Assembly: GCF_000721175.1 (NCBI RefSeq)
Contig: NZ_JOEZ01000021.1
Span: 186,001-250,000, forward strand
Source: Streptomyces anulatus
GTDB taxonomy: Bacteria > Actinomycetota > Actinomycetes > Streptomycetales > Streptomycetaceae
Length of the DNA: 64,000 bases
Direction of reading: 5' to 3'
Shown: positions 31,011-40,047 of the stretch, piece after piece
How positions within the stretch are numbered: the first letter of the stretch is position 1
How the letters are laid out: each line of letters starts with the position of its first letter
Made by a program: the position numbers and the translations under genes
Notes under the pieces: generated by a model
What the model saw: the letters and a program-made list of their open reading frames with translations, nothing else
The model's database searches: none
What the model was told of the DNA's origin: nothing

Positions 31011-31838
31011 TCAGGCTCCCGCGCGGAAGTGGTCCGCATGCTCCTCGGCCCACTGCGCGAAGGTCCGCGCCGGCCGCCCGGTGACCTTCTCCACCGTGTC
31101 GAGCACGGTCCGGCCCTCCGGCGGGGTGTCCCGGTAGACGTCGATCAGGAACGCGATCACGTCCTCCGGCATGCCCTGGCCCCGCCAGGTCTCCAGCGCC
31201 TGTTCCTCGGTGAGCTCGACCAGCTCGACGTCCGCGCCGCGCGCCGCGGCGACGGCCGCCACCTTGTCGCGGACGGTCAGCACCTGCGGGCCGGTGACCA
31301 GGTACTCCTGGCCGCCGTGACCGTCCTCGGTGAGGGCGGCGGCCGCCACCGCACCGATGTCCGCCTCGTGGACCATCGCACTCAGCCGGCCGGTGAAGGG
31401 CTCGCGCACCACGCCGTCGCTCCTGATGCCGGGCGCCCACTCCAGGGCGTTCGCCATGAACTCCACCGGCATCACGACGGACCAGGCGAAGTCGCTCGCG
31501 CGCACCGCCGCCTCCATCGGGGTGGCCCCGCCGCCGTGCAGCACGGTCACCCGGCGCACGCCCGCCTTCCCGGCCAGACCGAGGATCTCCGCACCGGTCT
31601 CCAGCGGGGCGAAGAACTCTCCGCCGAAGGTGATGAGGTGCAGTCCGGTCACCCCGTCCAGCGCGGGGACCAGCGACGCCGGGTCCGTGAGGTCGCCGCG
31701 GACGACGTCGACGCCGGCCGGGAGCTCCGCCCGCGCCGGGTCGCGGGTCAGGGCCCGGACGTGCTCGCCGCGCTCCAGCAGCTGCTCGACCACACGGCGG
31801 CCGACCGTTCCCGTGGCCCCGGTCACCAGGATCGTCAT
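31011..31838 (-). CDS. NmrA-family NAD(P)-binding oxidoreductase
   Basis: 275 residues from ATG 31838 (AAGGAG upstream); a longer frame to 31922 would cross the operator. The Rossmann start MTILVTGATGTVGRRVVEQLLERG, then ALTRDP and GDLTDPASL are the NmrA/QOR2-like atypical SDR pattern. It lacks the YxxxK pair, as usual in this group, so it is a redox sensor or quinone reductase type. The dyad upstream suggests HxlR- or MarR-type control. Confidence 0.9.
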   Translation of the reverse strand: MTILVTGATGTVGRRVVEQLLERGEHVRALTRDPARAELPAGVDVVRGDLTDPASLVPALDGVTGLHLITFGGEFFAPLETGAEILGLAGKAGVRRVTVLHGGGATPMEAAVRASDFAWSVVMPVEFMANALEWAPGIRSDGVVREPFTGRLSAMVHEADIGAVAAAALTEDGHGGQEYLVTGPQVLTVRDKVAAVAAARGADVELVELTEEQALETWRGQGMPEDVIAFLIDVYRDTPPEGRTVLDTVEKVTGRPARTFAQWAEEHADHFRAGA

Positions 31839-31899
31839 GAGGTTCTCCTTCGTCGGTTCCCACTCCGTCCGAGCGGCAACAGAACCAACGTAGAGACCC

Positions 31900-31922
31900 T
31901 TGCGGACACCTTTGGTCCGCAA
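31900..31922. promoter_or_regulatory. Operator dyad upstream of the NmrA gene
   Basis: TTGCGGAC (31900-31907) and GTCCGCAA (31915-31922) are perfect inverted arms with a 7-base centre, about 60 bases before ATG 31838 on the minus strand. Confidence 0.55.
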
Positions 31923-31941
31923 TCAGGCGGGCCTCAGGAAC

Positions 31942-32847
31942 TCACCAGGCGAGCTGAGTGATCTCCTCGGCCACGACGGCGCAGGCGTCGGCGGCCGGAT
32001 CGATCAGCGGGAAGTGCCCGACGCCGCCGAGCAGCGTCAGTCCGACCATCTCGCCGGACCTGGCCGCCGCGTCGACGTACGCCTCGGACACGGCCTGCGG
32101 GACGACGATGTCGTCGACGCCCTGCACGATCGCGGTGGCGATCCCGGTCGGCAGCAGCACCCCGGGGTCGGCGTGCGCCGCGCGCTCCTCGAAGTCCGCT
32201 TCCCCGCCCAGGAGTTGGGTGACCGCACCGCCGCACACCCCCAGCTCGACCGCCGTCGTGAAGTCCGCGATCGGGGCCAGGGCGACGACCCCGCGCAGCG
32301 GCGGCGGGGCGGGCAGCCGCCACGGCGACCCCTCGGGCAGGACGTGCCGCGCCGCCGCCCACAGGGCGAGGTGCCCGCCCGCCGAGTGCCCGGTGACCAC
32401 GATCCGCCGCACATCGGCGCCCGGCAGCTCGCGGGCGGCCAGCACGGGCATCGCGTCCAGGGCCGCGGCCACGTCGTCGAAGGTCTCCGGCCAGCGCCCC
32501 GCGACGGGATCGGCACCGCCCGGCCGGGTGCTCTCCTCGCCGCCGCGCTGCTGCGGGATGCCGTCGCCGCCGCGCCGGTACTCCACGCTCGCCACGGCGA
32601 AGCCCCGGCGGGCCAGGAAGTCCGCGAGCGGGGAGGCATGGGCCCGGTCGTACGGGGCCCGCCAGGCACCGCCGTGCAGGAGGACGACGAGCGGGGCGCC
32701 GGTGCGGCCGTCGCGCGGGGCGTAGAAGTCGATGACCTGGTCGGGGTGGTCACCGTAGGCGGCGGACCGGTCGGGGGCGACCTCCGGATGCGCGAACGCC
32801 GACTCCATCTCGGCGACGTCCCGATCACGCGCGGCAGAATCCGACAT
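31942..32847 (-). CDS. Alpha/beta hydrolase, candidate kynurenine formamidase
   Basis: 301 residues from ATG 32847. HSL/arylformamidase-type fold: oxyanion motif VVLLHGGAWRAPYDR, nucleophile GHSAGGHLALW, the acid in VQGVDDIVVP and the His in GGVGHFPLID. It follows kynU and the dioxygenase gene on the same strand, 116 bases downstream, and the kynurenine route needs an N-formylkynurenine hydrolase between those two steps. Its HGGxW motif is that of animal-type formamidases. I infer that role; a general esterase is the alternative. Confidence 0.8.
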   Translation of the reverse strand: MSDSAARDRDVAEMESAFAHPEVAPDRSAAYGDHPDQVIDFYAPRDGRTGAPLVVLLHGGAWRAPYDRAHASPLADFLARRGFAVASVEYRRGGDGIPQQRGGEESTRPGGADPVAGRWPETFDDVAAALDAMPVLAARELPGADVRRIVVTGHSAGGHLALWAAARHVLPEGSPWRLPAPPPLRGVVALAPIADFTTAVELGVCGGAVTQLLGGEADFEERAAHADPGVLLPTGIATAIVQGVDDIVVPQAVSEAYVDAAARSGEMVGLTLLGGVGHFPLIDPAADACAVVAEEITQLAW

Positions 32848-32963
32848 GCTGCTCAACCGTCCTATGCCTGTGCCTGTGTCCCGTGCCCAACTGGGCTGAC
32901 CTGCGGGGACGGTACCAGCCCTCGGCACCGCCCCCGCCCGGCCGAACAGACCGTGACGAACCG

Positions 32964-34211
32964 TCAGCCGACAGTGTCCCCGGCCGTGCCCCCGGCGGGC
33001 ACATCGGCCAGCACCTCGGCCAGAATCCGCGCCGCCCGTTCCGCGTCGGCGAATCCCACGTACAGCGGGGTGAAGCCGAACCGCAGCACGTCCGGCCGCC
33101 GCAGATCACCGACGACGCCCCGCTCGATCAGCCGGCGCATCACGGGCTCCGCCTCGTCGCAGCGCAGGGCGACCTGGCTGCCGCGTTCGGCGTGCGCGGC
33201 CGGGGTGACGGAGGTGACCCGGCCCGCCGGTGCGTACGCGTCGACGCACTCCAGGAAGAAGTCCGTCAACGCCAGCGACTTGGCTCGCACGGCGTCCACA
33301 CGGACCCCGTCCCACACGTCCAGCGCCGCTTCCAGCGTCAGCATGGAGACGATGTCGGGCGTGCCGACCCGGCCCCGCACGGAACCGTCCGCCGGGGCGT
33401 AGTCGGGGGTCATGCCGAACGGGTCGGCGTGCGAGTTCCAGCCCGGCAGCGGCGAGTCGAAGGCGGCCTGGTGGCGTTCGGCGACGTACAGGTACGCGGG
33501 CGAACCGGGGCCGCCGTTCAGGTACTTGTAGGTGCAGCCGACGGCCAGGTCCACCCCGTGCTCGTCGAGCCCGACGGGCAGCGCACCGGCGCTGTGGCAG
33601 AGGTCCCACACCGCGATCGCCCCCGCCGCGTGGACGGCGGCGGTCAGCCCGGGCAGGTCGTGCAGCCGGCCGGAGCGGAAGTCGACGTGGTTGAGCAGCA
33701 CGGCGGCGGTACGCGGACCGAGCACGTCCGGTACGCCGGTGGGCGCGACGGGCACGATCCGGTGACCGGTGAGCCGGGCGGCGGCGGACGCGATGTACCC
33801 GTCCGTGGGAAAGGTGGTCGCGTCAACCAGGATCTCGTCGCGTCCCTCCCCGGCGAGCCGGCTCGCGGCGACGACCGCCTTGAAGACGTTCACGCTGGTC
33901 GAGTCGGAGACGACGACCTGTCCTGCGGCGGCCCCGACGAGCGGGGCGATCCGGTCGCCGATCCGCTCGGGCGCGGTCCACCAGCCGCTCTCGTCCCAGG
34001 ACCTGATGCGCAGCTCGCCCCACTGACGGGTGAGGACGTCCTGCACCCGGGCGGGGACGTGGACGGGGAGCGCGCCGAGGGAGTTGCCGTCGAGGTACAC
34101 GCCGTCGTCGAGCGCGAAGAGCCCCCGCTGAGGGGCGAGCGGATCGGCGGCGTCGAGGACGGCGGCGCGCTCGCGAAGGCCTGTCTCCGTGGCGCGTGGG
34201 GTCTCAGACAT
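32964..34211 (-). CDS. kynU: Kynureninase
   Basis: 415 residues from ATG 34211, overlapping the dioxygenase gene by 8 bases. PLP fold-type I: DGVYLDGNSLGALP, LLNHVDFRSGRLHDL, AVWDLCHSAGALPV and VGCTYKYLNGGPGSPAYLYV with the PLP Lys in TYKYLNGGPG. It cleaves kynurenine to anthranilate and alanine. Operon with tryptophan dioxygenase, giving a tryptophan catabolic unit. Confidence 0.95.
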   Translation of the reverse strand: MSETPRATETGLRERAAVLDAADPLAPQRGLFALDDGVYLDGNSLGALPVHVPARVQDVLTRQWGELRIRSWDESGWWTAPERIGDRIAPLVGAAAGQVVVSDSTSVNVFKAVVAASRLAGEGRDEILVDATTFPTDGYIASAAARLTGHRIVPVAPTGVPDVLGPRTAAVLLNHVDFRSGRLHDLPGLTAAVHAAGAIAVWDLCHSAGALPVGLDEHGVDLAVGCTYKYLNGGPGSPAYLYVAERHQAAFDSPLPGWNSHADPFGMTPDYAPADGSVRGRVGTPDIVSMLTLEAALDVWDGVRVDAVRAKSLALTDFFLECVDAYAPAGRVTSVTPAAHAERGSQVALRCDEAEPVMRRLIERGVVGDLRRPDVLRFGFTPLYVGFADAERAARILAEVLADVPAGGTAGDTVG

Positions 34212-35052
34212 GACTGCGCGCCGTCCACAGCTCGGGGAACACGTTCTTCGTGGCGCGCTTCTCCAGCCAGGCCACCCCGGCGGAGCCGCCGGTGCCGGTC
34301 TTGGAGCCCATCGCGCGCCGGGTGGCGACGAGGTGGTCGTTGCGCCACCGCCAGACGAGCTCGCCGACATCGGTGAGCAGCTCGCCGAGGCGCACCAGCT
34401 CGTCGTTCTGGTCGTCGGAGGCGTAGATCTCCGCCCACACGGCCTCGACCTCGGGCGACGGCTCGTACCGCTTGGTCAGGTCCCGGCCGATGACCGACTC
34501 GGGAACGGCATATCCGCGCCGGGCCAGCAGGGCGAGCGTCTCGTCGTACAGGCTGGGCTCCCCGAGCGCCTTCTCCAGCTCGGCGTACACCCGGGGCGCG
34601 CCCCGGTGCGGCACCAGCATGGAGGCGGACTTGTCGCCGAGCAGGAACTCCATCCGCCGGTACATCGCGGACTGGAACCCGGAGCCCTCGCCGAGGGATC
34701 CCCGGTAGGAGTTGAACTGGGCGGGGGTGAGTCCGGCCAGCGGCCGCCAGGACTCGTTGAGCGCCTCCAGCTCGCGCAGCGAACGCTTCAGGGCGTCGCG
34801 CGCGACGGGTATGCGGTCCTCGCGCAGGGCGCGGGTCGCGGTCTCCCACTCATGGACGATGACCGTGAACCACAGCTCCATGACCTGGGTGGTGACCAGG
34901 AAGACCATCTCGCCGGGATCGTCCGAGCGCAGGTGCTGGAGGTGGGTCAGGACATCCGCCTGGACATAGTCCTCGTACGGAGTCGTTCCCGCGAAGTCCA
35001 GGTGCGGGGTGTCCGCACCGGTGGCTTCGGGGTCGGGGTGATTCGTCGACAT
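34204..35052 (-). CDS. kynA: Tryptophan 2,3-dioxygenase
   Basis: 282 residues from ATG 35052 (GAGGAGA upstream). Landmarks: TPYEDYVQADVLTHLQHLRSDDPGEMVFLVTTQVMELWF, LGEGSGFQSAMYRRMEFLLG and the heme-ligand region RWRNDHLVATRRAMGSKTGTGGSAG. At the place of the active-site His of Xanthomonas TDO (QHQxxELW) this protein has Thr (TTQVMELW); I believe this is common in actinobacterial copies. First step of the kynurenine route. Confidence 0.95.
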   Translation of the reverse strand: MSTNHPDPEATGADTPHLDFAGTTPYEDYVQADVLTHLQHLRSDDPGEMVFLVTTQVMELWFTVIVHEWETATRALREDRIPVARDALKRSLRELEALNESWRPLAGLTPAQFNSYRGSLGEGSGFQSAMYRRMEFLLGDKSASMLVPHRGAPRVYAELEKALGEPSLYDETLALLARRGYAVPESVIGRDLTKRYEPSPEVEAVWAEIYASDDQNDELVRLGELLTDVGELVWRWRNDHLVATRRAMGSKTGTGGSAGVAWLEKRATKNVFPELWTARSHV

Positions 35053-35237
35053 CGCTGTCTCCTCGACACGAGCTTCCGGGTAGCGGTCCGCCCCTTCCGT
35101 GAGGTGATGGAGCTCCGGTCCCCTGCTCGCATACTAGTGCCGCGTCAGCCAAGGTTCGCCCCGTCGCGACGCCCGGCACGCACTCTCGCCGCACCGGCCG
35201 AAAGCCCGAGTACGTCCAGTACGAGGGCTTCCCCCTG

Positions 35238-35275
35238 GGCGCCTCCCCGCCCGGTGTGCGTGGGCGGGGAGCGCC
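35238..35275 (-). terminator. Terminator after the DUF3151 gene
   Basis: GGCGCCTCCCCGCCC (35238-35252) and GGGCGGGGAGCGCC (35262-35275) form a long stem with one mismatch and a 9-base loop, just past the stop at 35283. Confidence 0.8.
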
Positions 35276-35282
35276 GAGAGGG

Positions 35283-35696
35283 TCAGCTGAGGATGTCGGC
35301 GGCGGTCGGCGAGGAGTCCCGCAGGAACGTCGAGCAGCGCTCGTGCTCCTCGGTCTCCCCGATCGACCCGGCGGCCCGCGCCAGGGCGTGCAGGGCGCGC
35401 AGGAAGCCACGGTTCGGCTCGTGCTCGAACGGGACGGGGCCGTGGCCCTTCCAGCCGGCCCGGCGCAGGGAGTCGAGGCCGCGGTGGTAGCCGGTACGGG
35501 CGTACGCGTACGACTCGATGACCCGGCCGCCCTCGTACGCCTCGTCGGCGAGCTGCGCCCAGGCGAGCGAGGAGGTGGGGTACTTCGCGGCGACCTCGGC
35601 GGGCGGGGTGCCGGCGGCGAGCAGCTCGCGCGGCTCGGGGTCGTCGGGGAGATGGGTCGGGGCGGGGCCGCCGAGCAGGTTCTCGTGGATGGACAT
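35283..35696 (-). CDS. DUF3151 family protein
   Basis: 137 residues from ATG 35696. The sequence LLGGPAPTHLPDDPEPRELL, PTSSLAWAQLADEAYEGG, ESYAYARTGYHRGLDSLRRAGWKG and EPNRGFLRALHALARAA is the actinobacterial DUF3151 pattern, helical and TPR-like in look. Function unknown. Single gene. Confidence 0.88.
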   Translation of the reverse strand: MSIHENLLGGPAPTHLPDDPEPRELLAAGTPPAEVAAKYPTSSLAWAQLADEAYEGGRVIESYAYARTGYHRGLDSLRRAGWKGHGPVPFEHEPNRGFLRALHALARAAGSIGETEEHERCSTFLRDSSPTAADILS

Positions 35697-35849
35697 GGGT
35701 CAAGTGTGCCTGCCGCGACGGCCCGGCGGCACCACGCCCCGGCTCCGCGGCACAGCGCGTTCACACGGGCTCCGGGGCCCGCCCTCCCGTCGGTGCTCCG
35801 GCTCCAGCGGTGGGGCGACGACCCCGCAGTGCACCGCGCACTCGGCCCG

Positions 35850-36027
35850 CTCGCCGCGGACGGTGCGGCGGCCGGGGTACGCACCGTCCACCAGGCGATG
35901 ACCGCGCCCGCCGCAGGAACACCCACCGCCCCCCGGGCCCGTCGACGAGCCACCCGCCCACGAAGGGCCCCACGGCCGCCCCGACCCCGCCGAACCCGGA
36001 CCAGAGCCCCACGGCCCGCGCCCGACG
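35850..36027 (-). pseudogene. Relic of an MFS (DHA2-type) transporter
   Basis: The 489-bp gap between DUF3151 and the aminotransferase holds a transporter fragment on the minus strand: RARAVGLWSGFGGVGAAVGP and VGGWLVDGPGGRWVFL are the helix 4-5 block of drug:H+ antiporters. After WVFL the frame is lost; AVIAWWTV, typical of the next helix, continues in another frame. No start, no other helices. The remaining gap shows nothing else. Confidence 0.6.
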
Positions 36028-36185
36028 GACGAGGCGACCCGAATCTCACCGGGCGCGGAGGCAGCGGCCGTGGAAGCAGCTCCCCCCGCCCCCCCTCCCC
36101 GCACACGACGGCCCGGGGCGGCCGATTCAAGCCCCTCCGGCGATTGAGCAGCGGGGGTCCGGGGGCGGAGCCCCGAATCCACCGG

Positions 36186-37349
36186 CTACCGCACGGCCTC
36201 CACCGCCCGCACCAGCGCCCCCACGCCCACCTCGGCCTTCCCCCGAGGACACCCCACGTTCAGCCGGACGCACCCGGGCGCCCCGTAGACGGAGCCCCCC
36301 ATGATCGCCACCTTCTCCCTCTCCACCAGCACCCGCTGCAACTCCGACTCGTCCACCCCGAGAGGCCGCAGATCGATCCACGCCAGGTACCCGGCCTGCG
36401 GCGGCACCCACCCCAGCTCAGGAAGGTCGGCCCCCAGCCGCTCCGCGACGTGACCCAGGTTCCCCGCCACATACGCCCGTACCGCGTCCAGCCACGCCGC
36501 CCCCTCCCGGTACGCCGCGATGTGCGCGGTCAACGACAGAACGGCGGGCGACGCCAGCCCCTCCGCCGTCTCCATCCGGCGCAGGAACTCCGCCCGGTCG
36601 GCCGGATCGCCGATCAGCCCGTACGAACCGGTCAGCGCCGGGAAGTTGAACGCCTTCGACCCGGAGGAGACGAGTGCCCAGCGCCCGGCCCCCGCCACCC
36701 GCGTCCACGGCACATGGACGCGCCCCGCAGGCCCCTCGTGCACGAAGTCCGCGTGGATCTCGTCGCTGATCACCGCGACCCCGTACCGCTCGGCCAGCGC
36801 GGCGGTCCGGGCCAGCTCCCCGGCCGTCCACACGTACCCCGTCGGGTTGTGGGGCGAGCACAGCACCAGCACCTTCGCGTCGGGCCGGGCCAGCTCGCGC
36901 TCCAGCGCCTCCTCGTCCCCCACCGGCACCCCCCGCAGCTCACGCCCGAGCCCGGTGATCGCCTTGCGGAAGCCGTCGTACGTGGGGGTGTGGACGACGA
37001 CACCGTCCCCCTCCCCCGTCCACATCTGGAGGAGCTGGGAGAGCTGGGAGAGCACGGACGGGCCGTAGACCAGCTGCCCGGTGTCGATCGTGGTGCCGTA
37101 CCGGGTGGCGTACCAGTGCGCTATCGCCGAGCGGAAGTCGTCCTGCTGCCAGGTGGTGTAGCCGAACACCCCGTGCTCCAGGCGGGCCCGCAGCGCGGCC
37201 AGGACCTCGGGCGCCGTGGCGAAGTCCATGTCGGAGATGGTGAACGGCAGCAGCCCGTCCGCCCCGAACCGGTCCGCGACCCCGTCCCACTGGACGCACC
37301 AGGTGCCCCGGCGGTCGACTACGGTGTCGAAATCGTAGGGCGCGCCCAC
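36186..37349 (-). CDS. MalY/PatB-type PLP aminotransferase or cystathionine beta-lyase
   Basis: 387 residues from GTG 37349 (AGAGGAC upstream). Fold-type I: LLPFTISDMDFATAPEVLAAL at the N-terminus (MalY-type MADMDF), HTPTYDGF, CSPHNPTGYVW, ISDEIHADF and the PLP Lys in SSGSKAFNFPALTGSYG. The SDEIHxDF and KAFNxAG-like blocks point to the MalY/PatB subgroup, which cleaves C-S bonds of cystathionine. Downstream a short GC hairpin near 36155-36170 may end the transcript. Confidence 0.9.
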   Translation of the reverse strand: MGAPYDFDTVVDRRGTWCVQWDGVADRFGADGLLPFTISDMDFATAPEVLAALRARLEHGVFGYTTWQQDDFRSAIAHWYATRYGTTIDTGQLVYGPSVLSQLSQLLQMWTGEGDGVVVHTPTYDGFRKAITGLGRELRGVPVGDEEALERELARPDAKVLVLCSPHNPTGYVWTAGELARTAALAERYGVAVISDEIHADFVHEGPAGRVHVPWTRVAGAGRWALVSSGSKAFNFPALTGSYGLIGDPADRAEFLRRMETAEGLASPAVLSLTAHIAAYREGAAWLDAVRAYVAGNLGHVAERLGADLPELGWVPPQAGYLAWIDLRPLGVDESELQRVLVEREKVAIMGGSVYGAPGCVRLNVGCPRGKAEVGVGALVRAVEAVR

Positions 37350-37381
37350 GACAGGTCCTCTTCTTTCTCCCGGCACGGCAG

Positions 37382-37414
37382 CGGGCCCGGCCTCCTGAAG
37401 GAGGACCGGGCCCG
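37382..37414 (-). terminator. Terminator after fba
   Basis: CGGGCCCGG-CCTCC pairs with GGAGG-A-CCGGGCCCG (37382-37395 with 37400-37414, one bulged base), past the fba stop. Confidence 0.8.
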
Positions 37415-37441
37415 ACACCGTACGTCCGTGCGAACGGGTGG

Positions 37442-38473
37442 TTACTTCAGCTTCGTGCCCGTGGAGCGCAGGTGCCCGCACGCCTCGGTGACGCGCTTGG
37501 CCATGCCGGCCTCGGCGGCCTTGCCCCAGGTGCGGGGGTCGTAGGTCTTCTTGTTGCCGACCTCGCCGTCGACCTTCAGCACGCCGTCGTAGTTGCGGAA
37601 CACGTGGTCCACGACCGGGCGGGTGAAGGCGTACTGCGTGTCGGTGTCGAGGTTCATCTTCACGACGCCGTTCTCCAGCGCGGTGGCGATCTCCTCGGCG
37701 GTGGAGCCCGAACCGCCGTGGAAGACGAAGTCGAACGGCTGGCTGCCGGCCGGCTTGCCGTACTTCTCGGAGACGCCAGCCTGAAGGTCCTTCAGCAGCT
37801 CGGGACGGAGCACGACGTTGCCCGGCTTGTAGACGCCGTGGACGTTGCCGAAGGAGGCGGCCAGCAGGTAGCGGCCCTTCTCGCCCAGGCCGAGCGCCTC
37901 GGCGGTGCGCAGCGCGTCGTCGACGGTCGTGTACAGCTCGTCGTTGATCTCGTGCGTGACGCCGTCCTCCTCACCGCCGGTCGGGGTGATCTCGACCTCA
38001 AGGATGATCTTGGCGGCGGCGGCCTTGGCCAGCAGCTCCTGGCCGATGGCCAGGTTGTCGGCGAGGGTCTCGGCGGAGCCGTCCCACATGTGGGACTGGA
38101 ACAGCGGGTTGAGACCCTTGGCGACGCGCTCGGCGGAGACGTCGAGCAGCGGACGTACGTACCCGTCCAGCTTGTCCTTGGGGCAGTGGTCGGTGTGCAG
38201 CGCGATGGTGACGTCGTACTTCGCGGCGACGATGTGCGCGAACTCGGCCAGGGCGACCGCACCCGTGACCATGTCCTTGTTGTGCTGGCCGCCCAGGAAC
38301 TCCGCACCACCGGTGGAGATCTGGACGATGCCGTCGCTCTCGGCCTCCGCGAAGCCACGCAGGGCGGCGTGCAGAGTCTGGGACGAGGTCACGTTGATGG
38401 CCGGGTAGGCGAACTTGCCCGCCTTTGCCCGGTCGAGCATCTCGGCGTACGCCTCGGGGGTTGCGATGGGCAT
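37442..38473 (-). CDS. fba: Class II fructose-bisphosphate aldolase
   Basis: 343 residues from ATG 38473 (AAGGAG, 8 bases). Zinc-dependent aldolase of glycolysis. Landmarks: FAYPAINVTSSQTLHAAL, QISTGGAEFLGG, the zinc site IALHTDHCPKDKL, EVEITPTGGEEDGV, SFGNVHGVYKPGNVVLRPELL and FVFHGGSGSTAEEI with NLDTDTQYAF. It is monocistronic between terminators. Confidence 0.97.
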   Translation of the reverse strand: MPIATPEAYAEMLDRAKAGKFAYPAINVTSSQTLHAALRGFAEAESDGIVQISTGGAEFLGGQHNKDMVTGAVALAEFAHIVAAKYDVTIALHTDHCPKDKLDGYVRPLLDVSAERVAKGLNPLFQSHMWDGSAETLADNLAIGQELLAKAAAAKIILEVEITPTGGEEDGVTHEINDELYTTVDDALRTAEALGLGEKGRYLLAASFGNVHGVYKPGNVVLRPELLKDLQAGVSEKYGKPAGSQPFDFVFHGGSGSTAEEIATALENGVVKMNLDTDTQYAFTRPVVDHVFRNYDGVLKVDGEVGNKKTYDPRTWGKAAEAGMAKRVTEACGHLRSTGTKLK

Positions 38474-38614
38474 CTGACCGCTCCTTGGGATGTGCGGGTG
38501 TGCAGGCTTGAGTCCCTGACCTGGGGGCGACGTCATCGTCGCCCCCATCTTCCCAGACTCCTCATCGGGCTCCACTCGGCGGACCCTGTTTCACGTGAAA
38601 CCGTCCGCCCGGGC

Positions 38615-39154
38615 TCAGCCCAGGTCGAGATCGGCCACCGAGTAGACGTGGACGTACGGCAGACCGGCCTCGGCGATCGCCGGGGCGGCCCCGCGCTCGA
38701 CGATCACGGCGACGGCGACGACCTCCCCACCCGCCTCGCGCACCGCCTCGACGGCGGTCAGCGGCGAACCGCCCGTCGTCGAGGTGTCCTCGACGACCAG
38801 GCAGCGGCGGCCCTTCACATCGGTGCCCTCGATCCGGCGCTGCATCCCGTGCGCCTTCTGCGCCTTGCGGACGACGAACGCGTCCAGGGTCGTTCCGCGG
38901 GCGGCGGAGGCGTGCAGCATCGAGGTGGCGACCGGGTCGGCGCCCAGGGTCAGCCCGCCGACGCAGTCGTAGTCCAGCTCGGCGGTGGCGTCGAGCATGA
39001 CCTGGCCGACCAGCGGCGCGGCCTTGCCGTCCAGCGTGATGCGGCGCAGGTCGATGTACCAGTCGGCTTCCAGACCCGAGGAGAGGGTCACCTTGCCGTG
39101 CACCACGGCCTTGTCCTTGATCTGCTGGAGCAGGTCAGCGCGTACGTCAGTCAT
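38615..39154 (-). CDS. pyrE: Orotate phosphoribosyltransferase
   Basis: 179 residues from ATG 39154; a GTG two codons earlier is possible. It makes OMP from orotate and PRPP. KVTLSSGLEADWYIDLRRI, GLTLGADPVA, FVVRKAQKAHG and the PRPP loop RCLVVEDTSTTGGSPLTAV are all typical. Followed by an epimerase gene upstream on the same strand (48 bases), probably one transcript. Confidence 0.96.
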   Translation of the reverse strand: MTDVRADLLQQIKDKAVVHGKVTLSSGLEADWYIDLRRITLDGKAAPLVGQVMLDATAELDYDCVGGLTLGADPVATSMLHASAARGTTLDAFVVRKAQKAHGMQRRIEGTDVKGRRCLVVEDTSTTGGSPLTAVEAVREAGGEVVAVAVIVERGAAPAIAEAGLPYVHVYSVADLDLG

Positions 39155-39202
39155 GTCCACGAGGGTAAGCGGTACGGGCCGGGCCCACGGCCGGGCACCG
39201 TT

Positions 39203-40009
39203 TCAGAGCCGCGTCCAGCTCCAGGTCGTCGTGATCTCCAGCGGGTCGATCGGGGTCACCAGCCGGGGCGTGGTGTTCAGTCCGTTCGGTGGCCCGGACT
39301 GCGGCTCCACGCAGACGGCCTCGTCCTGCTCGTCGTAGATCACCACCCACTCGCTCCGGCTCTTCACCGTCAGCTCCAGCCGCTCCGGCCAGGTGAGCTT
39401 CACGTCCACGCCGTCGGGCATGCCGAAGCAGTCGTCCCACGGGCCGGGCAGGGGGTCGATGCGGCGGCCGGTGGGCAGATGGTCCGCGCCGCGCTCCTCC
39501 TGCCAGGCGGCGTCGAAGGACAGCTCGGCGTCCCGGCCGTCGAGGGTGCGGTGGAACCAGGGGTGCCAGCCGGCCTGGGCCGGGAAGGAGTTGCCGTACG
39601 TCTCGACGGCGAGGCCGAGGAGCAGCGTGTCCTCGGTCAGCTCGAAGGTCTGCGTCACCCGGCCCGGGTAGGGCCAGGGCTCGGCGAGGTCGTAGTAGAA
39701 GGCCGCCCGGCCCTCGTCCGCATCGGCGGCCGTGTGGACGGTGTGCCAGGAGGTGTCCCGGCCGGTGCCGTGGATGGCGTGCGGCGGGGAGTTCAGCGGC
39801 AGCTCGTGGAGCGCGTCACCGTTGCGGAACTGCCCGTACCCGGTACGTCCGCACCAGGGCACCATCGGGAAGCAGCCGTACCGCTCGCCCTGGCGGAGCA
39901 GTTCGGCGCCCCCGATCCGCAGGCTGCTGATCCGGCAGCCGTGCAGGGGGTCGACGGTCAACTCGGCTTCGCCGACGGTCAGCCTGACGTTCTCTTCGCT
40001 CCTGCTCAC
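39203..40009 (-). CDS. Aldose 1-epimerase (mutarotase) family protein
   Basis: 268 residues from GTG 40009. The galactose mutarotase-like beta fold is shown by FPMVPWCGRTGYGQF, the catalytic His blocks PPHAIHGTGRD and AGWHPWFHR, and VCVEPQSGPPNGLN with the likely catalytic Glu. It interconverts anomers of a hexose or hexose phosphate. Confidence 0.92.
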   Translation of the reverse strand: MSRSEENVRLTVGEAELTVDPLHGCRISSLRIGGAELLRQGERYGCFPMVPWCGRTGYGQFRNGDALHELPLNSPPHAIHGTGRDTSWHTVHTAADADEGRAAFYYDLAEPWPYPGRVTQTFELTEDTLLLGLAVETYGNSFPAQAGWHPWFHRTLDGRDAELSFDAAWQEERGADHLPTGRRIDPLPGPWDDCFGMPDGVDVKLTWPERLELTVKSRSEWVVIYDEQDEAVCVEPQSGPPNGLNTTPRLVTPIDPLEITTTWSWTRL

Positions 40010-40047
40010 CCGACGACCCTACTGGCCGCCGCTGCCTCCGAAGCCCA

